A model generated the notes under the pieces. The model was not told the DNA's origin. It saw only the letters and a program-made list of their open reading frames with translations, and searched no databases. A stretch of 64,000 nucleotides of DNA from an uncultured Pirellula sp. GTDB taxonomy: Bacteria; Planctomycetota; Planctomycetia; Pirellulales; Pirellulaceae. The stretch is taken from NCBI GenBank assembly GCA_903892355.1, contig CAITIE010000038.1, positions 25,604 through 89,603 on the forward strand, written 5' to 3'. Position 1 is the first letter of the stretch, and every line of letters begins with the position of its first letter. The position numbers and the translations under genes are program-made. This document shows, piece after piece, positions 63,331 to 64,000 of this stretch.

Positions 63331-64000
63331 CTCAAACTCGCGACAACGATCGTGGTATTCGGCACGATCCCCAAACCACCGGCTAGCGCCTTGCTGCTCA
63401 CAAATGCCAGCGACGTTCTTCCACCCCGCACGCAAAGCGTGCAACAAACGTGAGCGACTTTGGCGCTAGCCGTCGGTGTCGCTAAGAACGCTCAAACTCG
63501 CGACAACGATCATGGTATTCGGCACGATCCCCAAACCACCGGCTAACGCCTTGCTGCTCACAAATGCCAGTGACGTTCTTCCACCCCGCACGCAAAGCGT
63601 GCAACAAACGTGAGCGACTTTGGCGCTAGCCGTCGGTGTCGCTAAGAACGCTCAAACCCGCGACAACGATCATGGTATTCGGCGCGATCCCCAAACCACC
63701 CGCTAGCGCCTTGCTGCTCACAAATGCCAGTGACGTTCTTCCACCCCGCACGCAAAGCGTGCAACAAACGTGAGCGACTTTGGCGCTAGCCGTCGGTGTC
63801 GCTAAGAACGCTCAAACTCGCGACAACGATCGTGGTATTCGGCACGATCCCCAAACCACCCGCTAGCGCCTTGCTGCTCACAAATACCAGTGACGTTCTT
63901 CCACCCCGCACGCAAAGCGTGCAACAAACGTGAGCGACTTTGGCGCTAGCCGTCGGTGTCGCTAAGAACGCTCAAACTCGCGACAACGATCATGGTATTC
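63331..64000. repeat. 160-bp tandem repeat array, runs off the right edge
   Basis: Four complete units (63331-63490, 63491-63650, 63651-63810, 63811-63970) and the first 30 bp of a fifth. Units differ by only a few substitutions. Each contains GCACGC-AAA-GCGTGC (copy 1: 63428-63442), a perfect 6-bp hairpin. In copy 1 it is enclosed by 11-bp arms CGGCTAGCGCC (63380-63390) and GGCGCTAGCCG (63462-63472). The period is not a multiple of three and no ORF spans units, so it is non-coding. No variable spacers, so it is not CRISPR. Confidence 0.97.

Noticed and set aside
63331..64000. CRISPR array or coding repeat
   Set aside because: Units are contiguous and 160 bp long with no variable spacers; the period breaks any reading frame.
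1..64000. Prophage, transposon or defence island
   Set aside because: No integrase, transposase, capsid, restriction or toxin genes were recognised; gene content is housekeeping and envelope.

Overview
The window looks like a chromosomal segment of a planctomycete, most likely of the Pirellulaceae (Rhodopirellula-like). The reasons are the MoxR/DUF58/VWA operon, several secreted proteins of planctomycete-type families (DUF1570, DUF1571, PhoPQ-activated-like hydrolase), an NPYA-type membrane protein, a CcsBA fusion for cytochrome c maturation, a PPi-type phosphofructokinase, and the rplY-pth-rpsF-ssb-rplI block. The assignment rests on gene content and protein character; no rRNA or tRNA gene was seen. 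About 45 protein genes are supported. Where upstream extensions were possible, starts were chosen from Shine-Dalgarno (SD) sites and family length.

Layout. 1-6.1 kb (minus): moxR, DUF58 and two VWA membrane proteins, tightly overlapping; the last gene runs off the left edge. 6.2-10.6 kb (minus): a conserved unknown gene, rplI, ssb, rpsF, pth and rplY; rpsR is absent. 10.6-15.6 kb (plus): a groES-like gene, a DUF1570 putative zinc peptidase, a TPR membrane protein and a PIG-L/LmbE deacetylase. The groES upstream region contains an intrinsic terminator with no gene in front of it. 15.6-20.3 kb (minus): two large envelope proteins. 20.5-25.3 kb (plus): a membrane protein, a pteridine-reductase-like SDR and ComEC. 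25.3-27.0 kb (minus): the arginine kinase pair mcsA-mcsB. 27.1-31.8 kb (plus): trpE and cyanophycin synthetase. 32.0-37.9 kb (minus): a lipoprotein, ccsBA and a PyrK-like flavoprotein. 38.3-39.7 kb (minus): a PqaA-like hydrolase.

40-44.8 kb (plus): a DinG-type helicase and two FtsX/DevC-type permeases with no ATPase beside them. 45.2-52.3 kb: an envelope cluster with a repeated secretin-N-domain-like protein, a double-PDZ protein, a Wza-type export protein and a TPR protein. 52.8-60.4 kb: central carbon genes (PPi-phosphofructokinase, transketolase, class II aldolase) interleaved with a ThuA-like protein, a zinc-ribbon membrane protein and a DUF1571 pair. 60.5-63.3 kb: a YkgJ-type cysteine-cluster protein, a poly-Q envelope protein and an HExxH protein. 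63.33-64.0 kb: a 160-bp tandem repeat array that continues past the right edge.

The most unusual features are the 160-bp array and a degenerate relative of it at 31.9 kb, the orphan terminator in the rplY/groES gap, a DinG-like helicase lacking the first Fe-S cysteine, and many short tandem duplications that are always in frame inside genes. I did not find a clearly new defence system or mobile element.
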